A stretch of 64,000 nucleotides of DNA from Spodoptera frugiperda (GCF_023101765.2 NC_064213.1:12834001-12898000); one strand, 5' to 3'. Numbered from the stretch's first letter, positions 36,016-48,069 are shown. Translations and numbers: made by a program. Notes: generated from the letters alone by a model not told the origin.

Positions 36016-37392
36016 GTTTAATCAAATATTATTACTTCAAAATAATATTTGAATTTACAAATCTAATATGCATTCTAGTGTTTTCTTATTTGTTACATCA
36101 TATAGGTACCGTACTTGAAAACATTTCACTACCATGTATAATTTTGGAAAAGGATACAAGGAAATTTTAAACCTGTCTTCAGCTCAAACAACCCAAAACC
36201 ACATACTCAAGAGACCATTAAATTAATTAATCTCAATTATTCATTAAACAAAGTACAGTCAAAGTAAATAATCAGCTAAGAAACGCCTGTAGGTTTTCCT
36301 TAGCAACAAATTCCAAATTAAAGCAATTTTCCGAAATAACTTTTTGTACTTTGAATATTTTTTTCGACCTTCCCTTGAAAGTAATTAAGATGCTTAATAA
36401 TTAACAGGAGAACTGAGGGTTAATTAAAAACTCAAGATTATAAAGGTACTAATGAAAAATTTACATTTTATTATAATTTCAAGTGTTAAGCACTTAATAT
36501 GATTAAGGGAGGTAGTGATGTGACTATTTCTAGCAATAAAAACAAGAAGATATAATAAGTATTAGTTACACTAGCTTCAAGTAACTTGGTATAAGGGCAG
36601 AAAGAAGGGGAAGTACTCAACATTCTTTAAATTTTATCGTACGTGTTTAAAAACTTTATTCAACCAAACGAGAATATTTATTTAACGCTTCTTTCAATTC
36701 CAGTAGTATATTGAATGGTCTTATAAGTAAATGCCAATTTTCATACCAAACAAATGTTTTTATTTGGTTCTGATACACGGGCAACGGCTCGGGCCTTATG
36801 CACGGGCACGGGCATAAGGTCTAAACCACCGCGATCCTGAGAAGAATTTCCTAGAAAATTTCAGCACTGACTCATAAAATCTCTTCCATACCCTCAAAAC
36901 TCCCTCTCATACAACAAAACTATCTTCTAAAGTTCCCTCAAGAAACTAAGGCAGAAGATTCCAAGGTCATCCCCCCTCCCCCTTACTTCTTGACTTACGG
37001 CCGCGAATGGTAAGTAGGTGTCACGTACTATTATTTTTTTCACGACGCCGTTACACAAGTCTCGAAATGGATTATGCAAACTGAATTCAAATGATGGTAA
37101 TTTTATAGTTATGTCTTTCTCAGCTTTATACACTGCTTGTTAAGTTTAGAAATAAAGAAGTTAGGTGTATAGAGGAACCAACTAGTGGAACTAGACGTCA
37201 CTGGGCCTTTTGGGAGGGTAACGTCACGTCTTGTGGTTGATATAGTGTTGTAGTGATGACAAATACGTAAAATATTGCGTATCAGCCAACCGTAGTATGT
37301 AAGATGGTAACGGCTGATGGTATCTTTAAGTGGTGAAACTGAACTATTGAACCGTGACGGAAACTGAACTATAGACCTGCACTGCCTGTTTT
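36016..37392. other. No gene seen
   Basis: AT-rich except for a short GC patch with the inverted repeat at 36794-36819. The 68-residue minus ORF at 36927-37133 has no recognisable domain. Confidence 0.45.
36794..36819. repeat. Small perfect inverted repeat
   Basis: CCTTATGC and GCATAAGG flank ACGGGCACGG. The surroundings are unusually GC-rich with repeated CGGGC. Confidence 0.5.
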
Positions 37393-37560
37393 TGAAGGGG
37401 GAAAGATAATCCTATGACTTCTCGACTAGGATGAGACGAGAGAGAGTGTCAGATTCTTACTGATTAAAAACACCCTGTTCCCAGTCTAATGGTTTTTTAA
37501 GGCGCGCGCTGATGGGTCTGGTTCTGGTTAGGGTAGCTACCATTGCTCGCCGTTCGCAGA
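37393..37560 (+). repeat. Family B, internally deleted
   Basis: GAGAGAGAGTGTCAGATTCT joins near 37490 to AAGGCGCGCGCTGATGGGTC, the 3' half of the family. Confidence 0.58.
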
Positions 37561-38940
37561 TTCGCACACCTTTTCCTAGCTTGGTAAACGGATTCGAGAT
37601 CAACCAATACACAACACATTCATGATTCAATACTTGTGAACGACTATGATTACACAGACAGAATTCAATATACGAGTCAACCCTCACTCATCAGAAATTC
37701 AATACAAGCCAACTTTTTACTCAAACATATTCTAAGTAGCAAAAACTTCGTGCAAAATTTCCAGCCACATTATTCTAATTACTACGACAACTATTTTAAA
37801 TATTCCGTAAGTTACACCAACGAATTGAAACACCTGAAATGCTATTAAAGATCTAACATAACTTGAACTCTCCGAAGTTCGCTCTTTGACAGATAGAGTG
37901 AGACAGAAATAACACGAATGGACGTGAGTAAGAGAGACGCCAATAGACTTGGTGTTAACTTCACACAGGTCAATATATAATGGGCATGAAGTCTATTTCT
38001 TGAATTCAAAGCACTTATTGAAAGTACAGAGTGGAACTCGTATAAATTAGTAGCTCCTTATTGGCGTGTGAGTTCTTGACGTCATAATTTCACCACGAAC
38101 TTGGGGCTTTAAGTTCGAAACTTTGGCCAGATGTGTGTAGTTGTAATTTTGTAAATTGTTTCCAATTTCGTAATTAGCAAGCTGTCGCATTGTTTCTGTC
38201 CTGAGTTTGAAGCCAGGACACGGACTCCTTTTAATTTTATGCAAATCGTTTTATTGTGTTCAGTGGTTTGTTACCATTGTGCCAAAATTTGCCAACGAAA
38301 ATAATTTCTTTATTTAAAAAGCTGTTTTTGTTTAATTTGTTGATTATTTTTGTACGGTATAATAAGTATTTTTCTGGGTCAGAAAGAGAACGAGGTTGAC
38401 AGAAGACCTGATTAAAGTCGCAGGGAACCACTGGATGCAGGTCGCTTCCAACCAGCCTATCTAGAAGTCATTGGGGTAGATATGATGATGATAAATAAGC
38501 ATTTTTAAGTAAAGGCATCTATCTGTCACACAAAATCCTAAATCTCAACATCTACCTTGCTACTTGTCCTAAGGTTGATCTATTTAACTGAAAGCGCTAA
38601 CGAAAAATTCAATACACAACTATAGCGTCATCTATATAATATAATATATGTTGAACTAGAAAAATGTATCGAATCGTAACCAATGCCGTCCCATTGGTCC
38701 CAAGAGAACTAAACTGTTAGAGTGTTCGAGAAATAAAATTTCACTTCTAGTAAGTTTGTATCCATGTAATCCCAGTTTTGTGGGACATGTAACCGTCAAA
38801 TCACAGGTGTGATGTTGAAATTGAAAACAAAATTTTAAATTTCAAAGTGAAATCCAATATAAAGGTAACACTTGGTATTTTTAAACAACACTTTTTATTT
38901 TTTTAAAAGCTGGATGCGTTCATGTTGCATCCACTTTAAA
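37561..38940. other. No gene seen
   Basis: Nothing beyond a short RTE-tail scrap at 38430-38490. Confidence 0.45.
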
Positions 38941-39054
38941 TTACTAACCTCCAAAAGGCCAGTTTCGCACTTATAACGCCTCTGGCGTCTCGGGTGTCCA
39001 TTGGCGGTGGCGATTGCTTACCATCTGCTCGTTTACTGGCTTACACCATAAAAA
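38941..39054 (-). repeat. Dispersed repeat family A, partial
   Basis: AACGCCTCTGGCGTCTCGGG, GTGTCCATTGGCGGTGGCGA and CTGGCTTACACCATAAAAAC match the terminal third of the reverse element. Confidence 0.6.
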
Positions 39055-39417
39055 CTATTGACTACTTTGCCTGACTAGGAAATCGAGTTGAAGATCTCAC
39101 AAGGCACTCACACATGCCATAATTCGATCCACAACTCAGATTTATAATTTAACATGTTTTCATAAATACTGGCCATCCAAAATAGTGTAACAATGACGGC
39201 GACATGATTTTGATTAATGAAAAAAAAAACTTCATAGTTTTTATTTATTCTGTACTCGAACTAATGGTTGAATGTAATTCATCATTCTTATTTGAAGTGT
39301 TCGAAAGTTTTGAACATACATTAACGTTAATAACTCTTGCCACTAAAATCACAAACAAATAGGATAGAAAAACAAATACAATTTTTAGAATAACTATCGT
39401 GACACATACTAAATTAA

Positions 39418-39550
39418 CTAAAAACAACGGTTTACTTACGCAAATACATATTAAGAAAAACTCTACTATTTCAAGTCACAGAGGGACTCTTTATCTTGAG
39501 CAGCGTGGGCAGAGGCGGCGACGTCGCGCACAACACGCGTGTGTTTTTAG
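39418..39550. mobile_element. MITE with TTAA duplication, piggyBac-like
   Basis: CTAAAAACAACGGTTTAC opens it and GTGTTTTTAG closes it, with TTAA at 39414-39417 and 39551-39554. The inner AGAGGGACTCTTTATCTTGA matches the middle of the 33437 copy in inverse orientation. Confidence 0.65.
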
Positions 39551-39670
39551 TTAACAAATAGAACTAGTTTACAAATATTATGCAGTTCTTAATCGACAAA
39601 TATTATTAACAGTTTATTCAGCTTTTAAAACCACTGTGAGAAAAGTATGAGTAGTCATCAATCTATTCTA

Positions 39671-39875
39671 CTTTTTTTACGTTGCTCCACACTAGGATTT
39701 TCTCCTGTATCTTGGGTGCGTTTACAAATATACAAGTTCACATGCACGTGACACCCAAAGCCGAAACAACAAATTATGGAACACATAAAGAGTTCCTTCG
39801 TGCGGGAATCGAACCCGCTACACGTTGCACGGCAGTTAGTTGCTCAGCTACTAACCGCCTACTAAACGTGCAGTA
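39671..39875 (-). mobile_element. SINE family C, minus strand
   Basis: A T run (39672-39678) is followed by ACACTAGGATTTTCTCCTGT, TGCGGGAATCGAACCCGCTA (inverted B box) and a head ending ACGTGCAGT. The tail is retained. Confidence 0.68.
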
Positions 39876-40264
39876 AAATGTTTCTACTCAACACGATCAA
39901 ATATTCAAATTATCATTCCTAATTAATAATTGTATAACTATTATTACAGAAGCAATTCCCTATAGTCTTTCTAAGCTACGCCTCAAGCCTGGCTTTCAAT
40001 ACAACTAAAGTTTTAACCCAGGGAGTTGGGCCAACTGATTTTATTTAAAATTGGCCTGGATTATTTAAATCGTGGATTACGCGATGAGCCCGGTTAGGAC
40101 GGGTTGTGCATTAAATTTAATTTAATTTCAATTCTCGTGGTTTTGTTCGCGGATCTCGCGTTGAACCGCAGATGTTGGCGTTGTATTGTTTTAAAAGTTA
40201 TTTTTAAATACTAACCAATGCTTTGTAGGAAATAAAATTTGCATTTGCATTAATGTCTGTGCAA
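39876..40264. other. No gene seen
   Basis: No supported feature. 39055-39413 and 40521-41029 are also empty. Confidence 0.45.
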
Positions 40265-40385
40265 CTTGAGGTAGGGTCTGGCATGACAGGCCACCGGGAC
40301 ACCGGGTGGGTTTTATTCAGTAAGAGTCTGACAGTCCCTTTCGTCCTCCCCAGGCGAGAAGCATACATGAGGATTTCCCATCTTA
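40265..40385 (-). repeat. Family B, minus strand, partial
   Basis: CAGTAAGAGTCTGACAGTCC and CTTTCGTCCTCCCCAGGCGA are mirror motifs; the rest is degraded. Confidence 0.5.
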
Positions 40386-40401
40386 GAATCAAAAACAAAG
40401 T

Positions 40402-40520
40402 TGGCAAACAAGCAGACGGATCTCCTGATACCTAGTAACCAATCAGCGGCGCTCATGAATACTTGTATCACCAGAGGAGTCACAGGTGCGGTGCTAGCCT
40501 TTTAAAAAGGAATACGCTCT
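40402..40520 (+). repeat. Dispersed repeat family A, short subfamily
   Basis: CAAGCAGACGGATCTCCTGA and GGAATACGCTCTTC match 527-652, with a short insertion after the first motif. Confidence 0.55.
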
Positions 40521-41029
40521 TCAAATATTATCACTATATTTTCTGCGCGATTTTCTTCAAAGTACCTACTTACCTGTTTTATACTTCGCGCATTCTTGAT
40601 AAGAGAGGTCATTCACCCCTTCAGGTGTTTCTAGGTCACCTGTAAGGTACCTAGTTCTAGGAATGGAGATGTTACTAAGCGAGGCACGTCTCTCAAGTAC
40701 TTCGTATGTTTGTAACAGCACTTACAATAACATTTTTTCGCTTTAAACATTTTGTATTTTTACCTGACTTACCTGACTTCTTTACATTGAAGTTTTGTTT
40801 TTATTTTAGTTGTATGTATTGTAAACTATCAAAGTGGTATAATAAAGTCAGTGTAAAATACGTTTTTATTTAAAATTACCCTTAACGATTACTTTTAAAA
40901 CTGCAATCTCCAACTTTTTAGCGTGGAGATTGCAACAAAAACGGTCCTAAATCGATTAGAGATACATTTTATCTAGCAGTTGACTAAACTGTCAAGGATT
41001 CCTCTATACAGTTTTAATAGTTCGAATAG

Positions 41030-41215
41030 TCTACTCCTGCCTTTCGAGCCGGAGCCCCGATAAACCTGCAAGGTAATCCGTAGCTCCGGATCAGGCATCA
41101 GGCCTACTGGGCCCCATCTGTGGTCTGACGGCTATTTGAGGCACACACAGAACGCGACGCGCCGTACACACGGGTCTGGTTCTGGTCGCGCCCACACTTA
41201 CAGTGGCCCGAGATC
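41030..41215 (+). repeat. Family B, 3' part
   Basis: CCTTTCGAGCCGGAGCCCCG, GGCCTACTGGGCCCCATCTG, GAACGCGACGCGCCGTACAC and CTGGTTCTGGTCGCGCCCAC form the 3' part with high GC. The first half is missing. Confidence 0.6.
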
Positions 41216-41823
41216 GTCACGCGATAATGATCTCACTACAAAGAAAGTTCCAAAACCTCACAAACCATGCAGTTTCCTTCACAAAGTTTCCAACTCTACT
41301 TGAATCTACAATTCATAAATCTGTCTCATTCATTAAAACTCTACAACGATCAAAGTAACTACAAGTTCAGTTGTATCGTTTGTTACTAGTCTTTATAAAG
41401 CTCTAGGTAGAGTCGTAGAGACCGTTCACAGATATCTTTGTGAAACACTCTACATAATTTGGCTCTACATTGTCTGGCACGTTTTACAACAGTTTTAAGA
41501 ACTCTCAAACATTTTTCTTCGCCGATATATAATGTAGAGCCACTCTCTTTTTATAGAGGTAAAGATAATTTACCTGAATATCGCAGGTAGAGTCGCGGTC
41601 GTTGAAAAGTACAGCCATTTGTTGCTCTTTTTTGAGGTAAAAAGGTGACTCGAATATGCTCCTGTATTATGTAGGCGTTTATAAATACAATATTTACATA
41701 TAACATATTACGTTATAGTTACACATATAATGTAGAATGAAAAAAATGTTATTGCTAGAATAGAAAAACACATCAAGCAGATCAATACTTTAACAGTTTT
41801 CTAAGGGCATTCGATTCAACTCA
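41216..41823. other. No gene seen; GTAGAGTC word cluster
   Basis: GGTAGAGTCGTAGAG and GTAGAGCCACTC words recur on both strands between 41400 and 41600, giving weak hairpins. No coding signal. Confidence 0.4.
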
Positions 41824-43088
41824 TCTATACATAGTATAAAACAAAGTCGCCCATTTTGTCTGTAGTCCCTTCGTATGCATAAAACTTTAAAACTACGCAA
41901 CGGATTTTGATGCGGTTTTCACTAATAGAAAGAGTATTTTCTCCGACAGGTTTTTATATATAATTGAAATACATTGAAACTATATTAGCTGAGTTATAGC
42001 GATTTATGTCCAAGAAGTCAGAAAAAAAATCTAATTGAAGATTGCATTTGTGCGTGCGCCGCTTATACCGTTGGATACAAGTAAGAACAATGTATAGCAA
42101 AAACATTGGTCTTTATTAGTTCTACAAAAAAGTCCGCGATGACATATATCCAGCTTTTTTATTTAAGTCACAAAAACTACTTTTCTGTATTAAAAAAACA
42201 TTTAATTCGTTGGGTGATGTTTAACTGGTGATATAACCAATAATACATATATCCTTATCATAATAAGTAAGTTCATCATCACGAGCATTTAATTTAGATT
42301 ATTTTTGCAGTTTACAGTGTGTTATTTAGACATATAGTTTAGGAGATATCACGATATTAGTATTGCGGCACGGTAAGGGCCGGCCGCGGCGGCGGGGCAG
42401 CGTCCCTATAAATAGCGCGTCGGCGGCAGCGGCTCCCCATTAGCACTTTGAAATTGGAAGCGATCGGACGCGTTTATTTATCGCAGCTCTTTGAGAAAAA
42501 TAAAACGTGCTTTTCAGCGCGACAACAATAATTGTATGATAATAATAGGTATTGTATTCTAAGGTTAGTATTAAATCGCATTTATTTTTGATATTAATGT
42601 AAAAAGTAAATAAGTTTAAAATGTAGGTACACAACGTTAATCTTCTAAAAATTAATTGTTTTAAGTAAATAAAAAGTAAGTAAAAGTAATAAAATGTAGA
42701 ATGTAAATAATTTAAAAAGTAAACAAGAAAATAATAGTTAGATGTATATGTATAACAAAAGTAGGTAAGTACATAAAAAAAAACAAAAAATATAAAAAAA
42801 CGGTACATAAAAAATAAATAATATTAAAAAGTAGGTACTACGACTTTGATCTATACATATAAGACAAAAAAAAATCTGTACATTACTTAAATATTTTTTC
42901 CAAAAACTGATAGGGGGGCGATCAAAGAAGAGTCACAGAAACCAAAAAACATTTTAATATTTTAAACGCGGTTAAGGGAAAGAGAAGTTATTGTGAATTG
43001 AAAATTAGTATCCAATATGTGTTGGTGCGTTGACTGTATTTGTCGAAGTAGCGGGATACACGCAAACGAAGTTGCGCGGGTCAGCTAG
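41824..43088 (+). mobile_element. Helitron of the TCTATACATAGTATAAAAC type with foreign GC-rich cargo
   Basis: The start TCTATACATAGTATAAAACA follows an A at 41823. The end GTTGCGCGGGTCAGCTAG precedes a T at 43089, with a small stem (CGCAAACGAAGTTGCG) near 43058-43073. The phrase AAAACTACGCAACGGATTTT near 41889 is typical of this family. Within it, 42368-42480 is a GC-rich block unlike the rest, followed by very AT-rich sequence. I find no helicase coding. The GC block may be a captured host promoter or the site of an older nested insertion. Confidence 0.7.
42368..42480 (+). promoter_or_regulatory. GC-rich, TATA-containing core promoter-like block
   Basis: This block is dominated by GGCCGGCCGCGGCGGCGGGG and CGGCGGCAGCGG, in contrast with the AT-rich surroundings. 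A TATAAATA box lies at 42407-42414 and an initiator-like CCCATTAG places a possible start A at 42439, 32 bases downstream, the spacing of an animal TATA promoter. No obvious ORF follows on the plus strand. It could drive a non-coding first exon, be a captured promoter inside a Helitron, or be coincidental. Confidence 0.4.
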
Positions 43089-43714
43089 TATAATCGTATT
43101 TCGAACATATTATTAGACGAAAAATTATATTAATAACATAGTATTATTATAAAATAAATCAGGCTAAAACAAATAAAAAACCAAACCCCATATTTCTACA
43201 TCAGCTCAAAAGAAAAACAGGAAATCCAAGCTCACGACTAACAAGTCGACCTTTCGCTAACTTTTCTCGGAAAAGCAAAAAGCAAATAGCAAAAAAACGT
43301 AACAAAATTAGTCCTTCAAGGGGCAACCTTTAAGATTTTTGCGAAAATCCGAAGTAAAAACATAATTTGTTGAGGCATCTGGTATTGGGTATAAAAAGAG
43401 CTACTTTAGTTTGTCGTAAGGGTCACCTTGCCTGTTATCGGTCATTCTATTAACTGGGATTAGCTAAAACGTATGCCTCTCGAACATAAAATTCGACTTA
43501 GGAGCACGAAGGAGCACCGAGGATTTTTTTTTGCTATGTTGTTTCTTTGGGAAGATAACGCTTAGTCAGGGATGTTTTATGGACGTTTTTCTAGGTATTG
43601 TGATTCAAATCTAAGAAGTCGTTGTCAAATTGCAGGATTAATAATAACAATTCATTATAGACACGCACTTAATAATGTTAAAAACGCAAATTTGTGGCTA
43701 TGAAAACCCCTTTC
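43089..43714. other. No gene seen
   Basis: AT-rich with no supported feature; 43881-44359 likewise. Confidence 0.45.
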
Positions 43715-43880
43715 ATCATCATCAACATTATCAGCCGAGAGACGTCCACTGGTGAACAAAGGCCTCCCCCTTAGTCCTCCACGTAGAACAACAAGCCGCC
43801 ACCTGCATCCACTGGCTCCCCGCGACTCTGACGATATCGTCGGTCCACCTAGTGGGAGGTCTGCCCACGTTTCAAACCGC
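43715..43880 (-). mobile_element. Second RTE-type 3' end, minus strand
   Basis: CATCATCATCAACATTATCA (inverted GATGAT tail), GAACAAAGGCCTCCCCCTTA and TCGGTCCACCTAGTGGGAGG match a common lepidopteran RTE tail distinct from 35755-36015. A scrap of a similar tail with GTAGATATGATGATGATAAA lies at 38430-38490 on the plus strand. Confidence 0.55.
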
Positions 43881-44359
43881 TTTCACTACAGCCAACTAAA
43901 GCAGACAATATAATGTAAAGATATCAAAATATCAAAGTTGATTTACGTCTTTAAAAAATACTTGCAACATAGGAACTATTTCTACTAAATGTTAAAAAAA
44001 TAGTTTCAATATATTTTTTATTTTTATTTATTTATTTATAAACACTATCACTGGTGATTTATTTTCGACCCTATACTCGGTATATACACAAACTATTTTT
44101 CACTTCTTTCCACCCCATAGGGTGTCCCTATAACACGGGTGATAAAATTCCTATAACATGACATATACAGGGCGTTGCTGTGTATAGTTTTGTGTCCTCG
44201 GGGAAAATACGCAGAATTATTATTGGTTCATGTTATTTCGGATTGGGAAATAGATATAAAGATTGGACTTGAGGGAAACGCAGAAATGATAGTTAGTTCC
44301 GCTTGTTATTTTGGAAATTCCATACGTATTACGATTATGTTGTGTGACAAGGTATGTCA

Positions 44360-45837
44360 TCTATACATATAATAAAATCGTAGAAAAGTGCTGTCTGTAC
44401 ATTGAAAATAAAATAAAAAAAATAGCAGGGGTTATTGTTATGTCGATGTCGAACCCAAAAATGTAATTAACTTTTTTTTTGTCTGTTTGTCTGTTTGTCT
44501 GTTTGTCTGTTTGTCTGTTTGTCTGTTTGTCTGTTCGTCTGTGCGCGCTAATCTCAGAAACGGCTGATCCGAGTTGGATGCGGTTTTCACGAATATATTG
44601 TGGGATGCTTAAATTTACATTTAGTGTTTGTTTCATGTCAATCGGTTCATAAATAAAAAAGTTACTTATGTCAAATTAAAGAATCACGTCGAACATTCTA
44701 TGCTTATACCATTAATCTCCGCAACTATTTGACGGATTTGGTTGAAATTTGGTACAGATATAGTTTAGAACCTTAGAAAGGACATAGATATTTTTATTTC
44801 AAAAATCAAAAAATAAAAATAAGAAATAAATTATTTATAAATAATTCTATGTCGATCGTTACACGACTTCGGTTCATGTTATTGTTTTAATTTATCGAAA
44901 AAAAGTAAATAAATAGTAAAAAGGTATGAAAAAAATAATATCAATATAATAAAACATTTAGTACAAAGAAAATGCTCTAACGGAGTATAGATAATTCTAT
45001 GTCGATCGTTACACGACTTCGGTTCATGTTATTGTTTTAATTCATCGAAAAAAGTAAATAAATAGTAAAAAGGTATGAAAAAAATAATATCAATATAATT
45101 AAACTTTTAGTACAAAGAAAATGCCCGAACGGAGTATAAATAAATAATCCAAGTTGTCTTTATCCTCGATACATGGCGTTGGGATCGAAATAGATCGCGC
45201 TATGGTTTCGTTACATTCATTTGGTTGGGTATCGGCCGAGCGCTTCGGTACTATCGTAGAAAAAGTGTATTATCAGTCGTATGATTATTTGTCTGTAGTG
45301 GTCCTGCTGTTTCGTATATTCTAAATTGGTTTCGTTGTATTTGTCAATTAATAAGTTTTTTTGTTGGGTTTTCCTGGTTTTTTGGTTAAACTATTTAACG
45401 TAGGTTTAGTTTGATATCGATTATTAGTAGTTACTGTAGTTAGTTTTTTTAATAAAATTGTAAGTCTATTTTTTTTAATTAGATTAGATTTAAGTCGTTT
45501 CTTTTAAATTATTTAGTTTAAGCTTGGTTATTATAGCATAGAGGATAGGTTGTAATATAGTTTCTTTTTTAATTGTTATAAATTCGTAATTCGTAGCTTT
45601 CTTTAGTTTTAAGTTAGTTTAAGTCCGTTTTTAAAATATTTTTTCAATGCCCTAAGTGAGTATACATCTATTAAATTCAAACGCAGAGCTCATTATGTTG
45701 ATTTTTGAAGAGTTTCCTGGAATATCTTCCACATCTCATTTTTGAAGAGATCCCGCGAGATCGGGAACTATGTGGTTAAAACCAAAAATTTGCCGGAAGT
45801 CACTATTCCACGCGAACGAAGTCGCGGGCAAAAGCTA
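44360..45837 (+). mobile_element. Non-autonomous Helitron, copy B
   Basis: It is nearly identical to copy A (3000-4553) from TCTATACATATAATAAAATC to GCGGGCAAAAGCTA and sits after an A (44359) and before a T (45838). It lacks the 83-bp SINE insert, has more TTTGTCTG units (about 44476-44535), carries a few small indels and has lost the last G of the usual CTAG end. The 148-bp internal tandem (from about 44843 and 44991) is also present, so that duplication predates the spread of this family. Confidence 0.85.
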
Positions 45838-45920
45838 TAAGGAATAATAAACAATGAAATATGTTTCACATTAGTACATTAAACCCAAACACGAAGTTAT
45901 AAAATATTCGAATCGAATAA

Positions 45921-46128
45921 GACTGGACAGTTGGTGCAGTGGCTGGGTAACCGGCTGCCGCCCAACGAGTGGCAAGTTCGATTGCCGCACGGAGCAACTC
46001 TTTGTGTAATTCACAAATTTGTTATTGTTTCGAGTGTGGGTGACATGTGCATACGAAATTGTATTTTTGTATAACACCCACGATGCAGGAGAAAATCTAA
46101 GTGTGAGGTAAACTTTTATTAAAAAAAT
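45921..46128 (+). mobile_element. SINE family C, diverged
   Basis: GACTGGACAGTTGGTGCAGT, GGCTGGGTAACCGGCTGCCG, B box AAGTTCGATTGCCGC and a final GCAGGAGAAAATCTAAGTGT are all present. It lies 84 bp beyond Helitron copy B. Confidence 0.65.
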
Positions 46129-46660
46129 AATTTAAAAAAAACTTCATAATTATATAGTCCCTTACTTGGTTCTTAGGATGATCGGGGGTATGATTAGGTT
46201 CAGTAGGGGTAGGTAACGGTAAAAAATACGTATTTACGAGTACTAACTCGTAAAAATGTAGTACCGTAACGCGCTGTTTCACCACCGTCATATAGTTATA
46301 CCACCCGATAGACATACATATGGGGCAGATAGCTCATACAAAATGCATTTTATGTTCTCTATCTGGTACATATCAACTATCCAAACAATGTAAAACAAGC
46401 TCTAAGTGTAAGTATAAGTAAAGTTCACTTTCCCTGTAACCTATTTCCACATAGTTTCATGAAAAGCCTTCTAGATTACACGGTGAGCAGGCTGTATGAT
46501 CGCTTTGTTTACCTGAAACGGCTGAAACGTTTACAAAGCAGTACATGTGTGCTTGCTTCAGGGTATCTTTATACTTGAGCACGACGGAGTGACGTGAGGT
46601 AGGTTTCCTTGATCTATAAATAATTATTATGTTGCAGTTATGCTAATATGGCTGCAGTGA
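46129..46660. other. No gene seen
   Basis: No supported feature. 47439-47707 is also empty. Confidence 0.45.
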
Positions 46661-46701
46661 TTATTTTCTATTTTAAAATTAGAAAATAATATTATTAGAA
46701 C

Positions 46702-46780
46702 TTAAAACGGTATATTTACCATGTTTATTTTTATTGGAAACTCATAGACATAAATAAACATGGTAAATATTCCGTCTTAA
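46702..46780. repeat. Long hairpin (arms of about 31 bp)
   Basis: TTAAAACGGTATATTTACCA with TGTTTATTTTTAT faces ATAAATAAACATGGTAAATA with TTCCGTCTTAA. A second hairpin, ATTATTTTCTATTTTAAAAT with TAGAAAATAAT, lies just left at 46663-46690. Confidence 0.6.
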
Positions 46781-46929
46781 ATACTAATGAGACGGTGTTA
46801 GTGACCATGTCAGTTTAAGAAGAAAATAGTATTTTGTTAAGTTCAGAAATAGTACTCATGATACTGTTATTTAATAATTGGTTAACTGTATTTTTTTATA
46901 ATGTCCAGTAACAAGAAGAATTTGATTAA

Positions 46930-47029
46930 AAAATCACGCACGCTGCTTATGATGAAGAGTCCCTCTGTGTCTCGAAACTAGTAGAGCTTTTCTCCATACA
47001 TTTACGTGAGAAAACCGTGTTTTTTTTTG
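46930..47029. mobile_element. MITE with TTAA duplication, internally deleted
   Basis: TTAA at 46926-46929 and 47030-47033 flank AAAAATCACG joined directly to CACGCTGCTTATGATGAAGA and an end like GAGAAAACCGTGTTTTT. About half of the middle is missing relative to 33437-33628. Confidence 0.55.
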
Positions 47030-47294
47030 TTAATTTAGAATATCTCACGATAGTCATTACAAAAAAGAAAGAATTTGCAAGAACATAATATCTAGATTTA
47101 CAACTAAAATAATAAAGCAAATATTCAATTAAATTATTATGTTGAACAGCTTACTAGTTATGACTATGGGCTCCTGGATTGGTTTGAAACTAGTTGAGAT
47201 GTCCCATAAAACAGTTACTTGACTTAATCGCACGACAATATTATTTAGCCACATAAAACTATAAAAACAAACCTTAAATAACTCTTCAATTTAC

Positions 47295-47438
47295 CTAACA
47301 TAACCATAACACTACTACATCGTCAATTTCCGACAATCTTCGTGCATGTTCGTATTTAAATTTGTCGTCTGATTTACATCGGAACCAGTTGCCGTTCGCA
47401 TCGGAAACCATTACTCCGTATGTTGACAATTTCCATCT
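47295..47438 (-). CDS. Candidate exon or gene relic, 47 open codons
   Basis: The frame runs from just after TAATAA to a TAG at 47297-47295, and reads RWKLSTYGVMVSDANG then NWFRCKSDDKFKYEHARRLS. It is rich in charged residues and Trp, unlike the translated background. There is no start codon context, so if real it is an internal exon or a fossil. I recognise no domain. Confidence 0.22.
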   Translation of the reverse strand, partial: RWKLSTYGVMVSDANGNWFRCKSDDKFKYEHARRLSEIDDVVVLWLC

Positions 47439-47707
47439 TTATTATATGTTGTATGTTCCGTATCGGTATAATGACATAGTACGTATATATGTATGCTAAT
47501 AATGTTGTTTTCTATGTCAAAAGTAATGTGTATGATGTTATTTGTTGTGAATAATAAAGATAAGAGATATGATAATGTGCATTTTATTTGAAAAGGATTC
47601 TGATGGGGCAAAATCACATAATAATAAGTCGTCGTCGTGAATGTTAAGTTAGATTCATAAATTAGGTCACAAAACCAAAGAATATTTATACAAACTAAGG
47701 ACTAAGT

Positions 47708-47866
47708 TCCCAACCCTCGATTCCCGAAACCCCCAAAAGTCCAGCAATGTACTGGTAACACCTCTAGTATTTCAGGTGTCCATGGGCGGCGGCGATTGCT
47801 TATCATGAGTCACTCCGTCATGCACTCACTCCGTCTACTCGTTTTCCGGCTTATACCATAAAAATC
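47708..47866 (-). repeat. Dispersed repeat family A, partial
   Basis: CCCAAAAGTCCAGCAATGTA, GGTGTCCATGGGCGGCGGCG and CCGGCTTATACCATAAAAAT mark it. It contains a short internal duplication of CACTCCGTC. Confidence 0.6.
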
Positions 47867-48069
47867 GTAATGCTTTACCTTTTTTTAATACATAAGCAGA
47901 TTAACAATACAACACTATAATAAGTACTTACTATTATCAAATAAGTAGACCACAACACCAGACATCATGCATATCGAATCCGACATTTATGCTCTTGAAC
48001 AAGAAAAAATCTTAAAAAATCTACATCAATAAACAACACGAGAAATCATTAAAATACATACTATACCAA

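Noticed and set aside
42440..42808. 122-residue minus-strand ORF rich in Tyr and Phe
   Set aside because: Product of an AT-only sequence inside the Helitron; no coding bias or domain.
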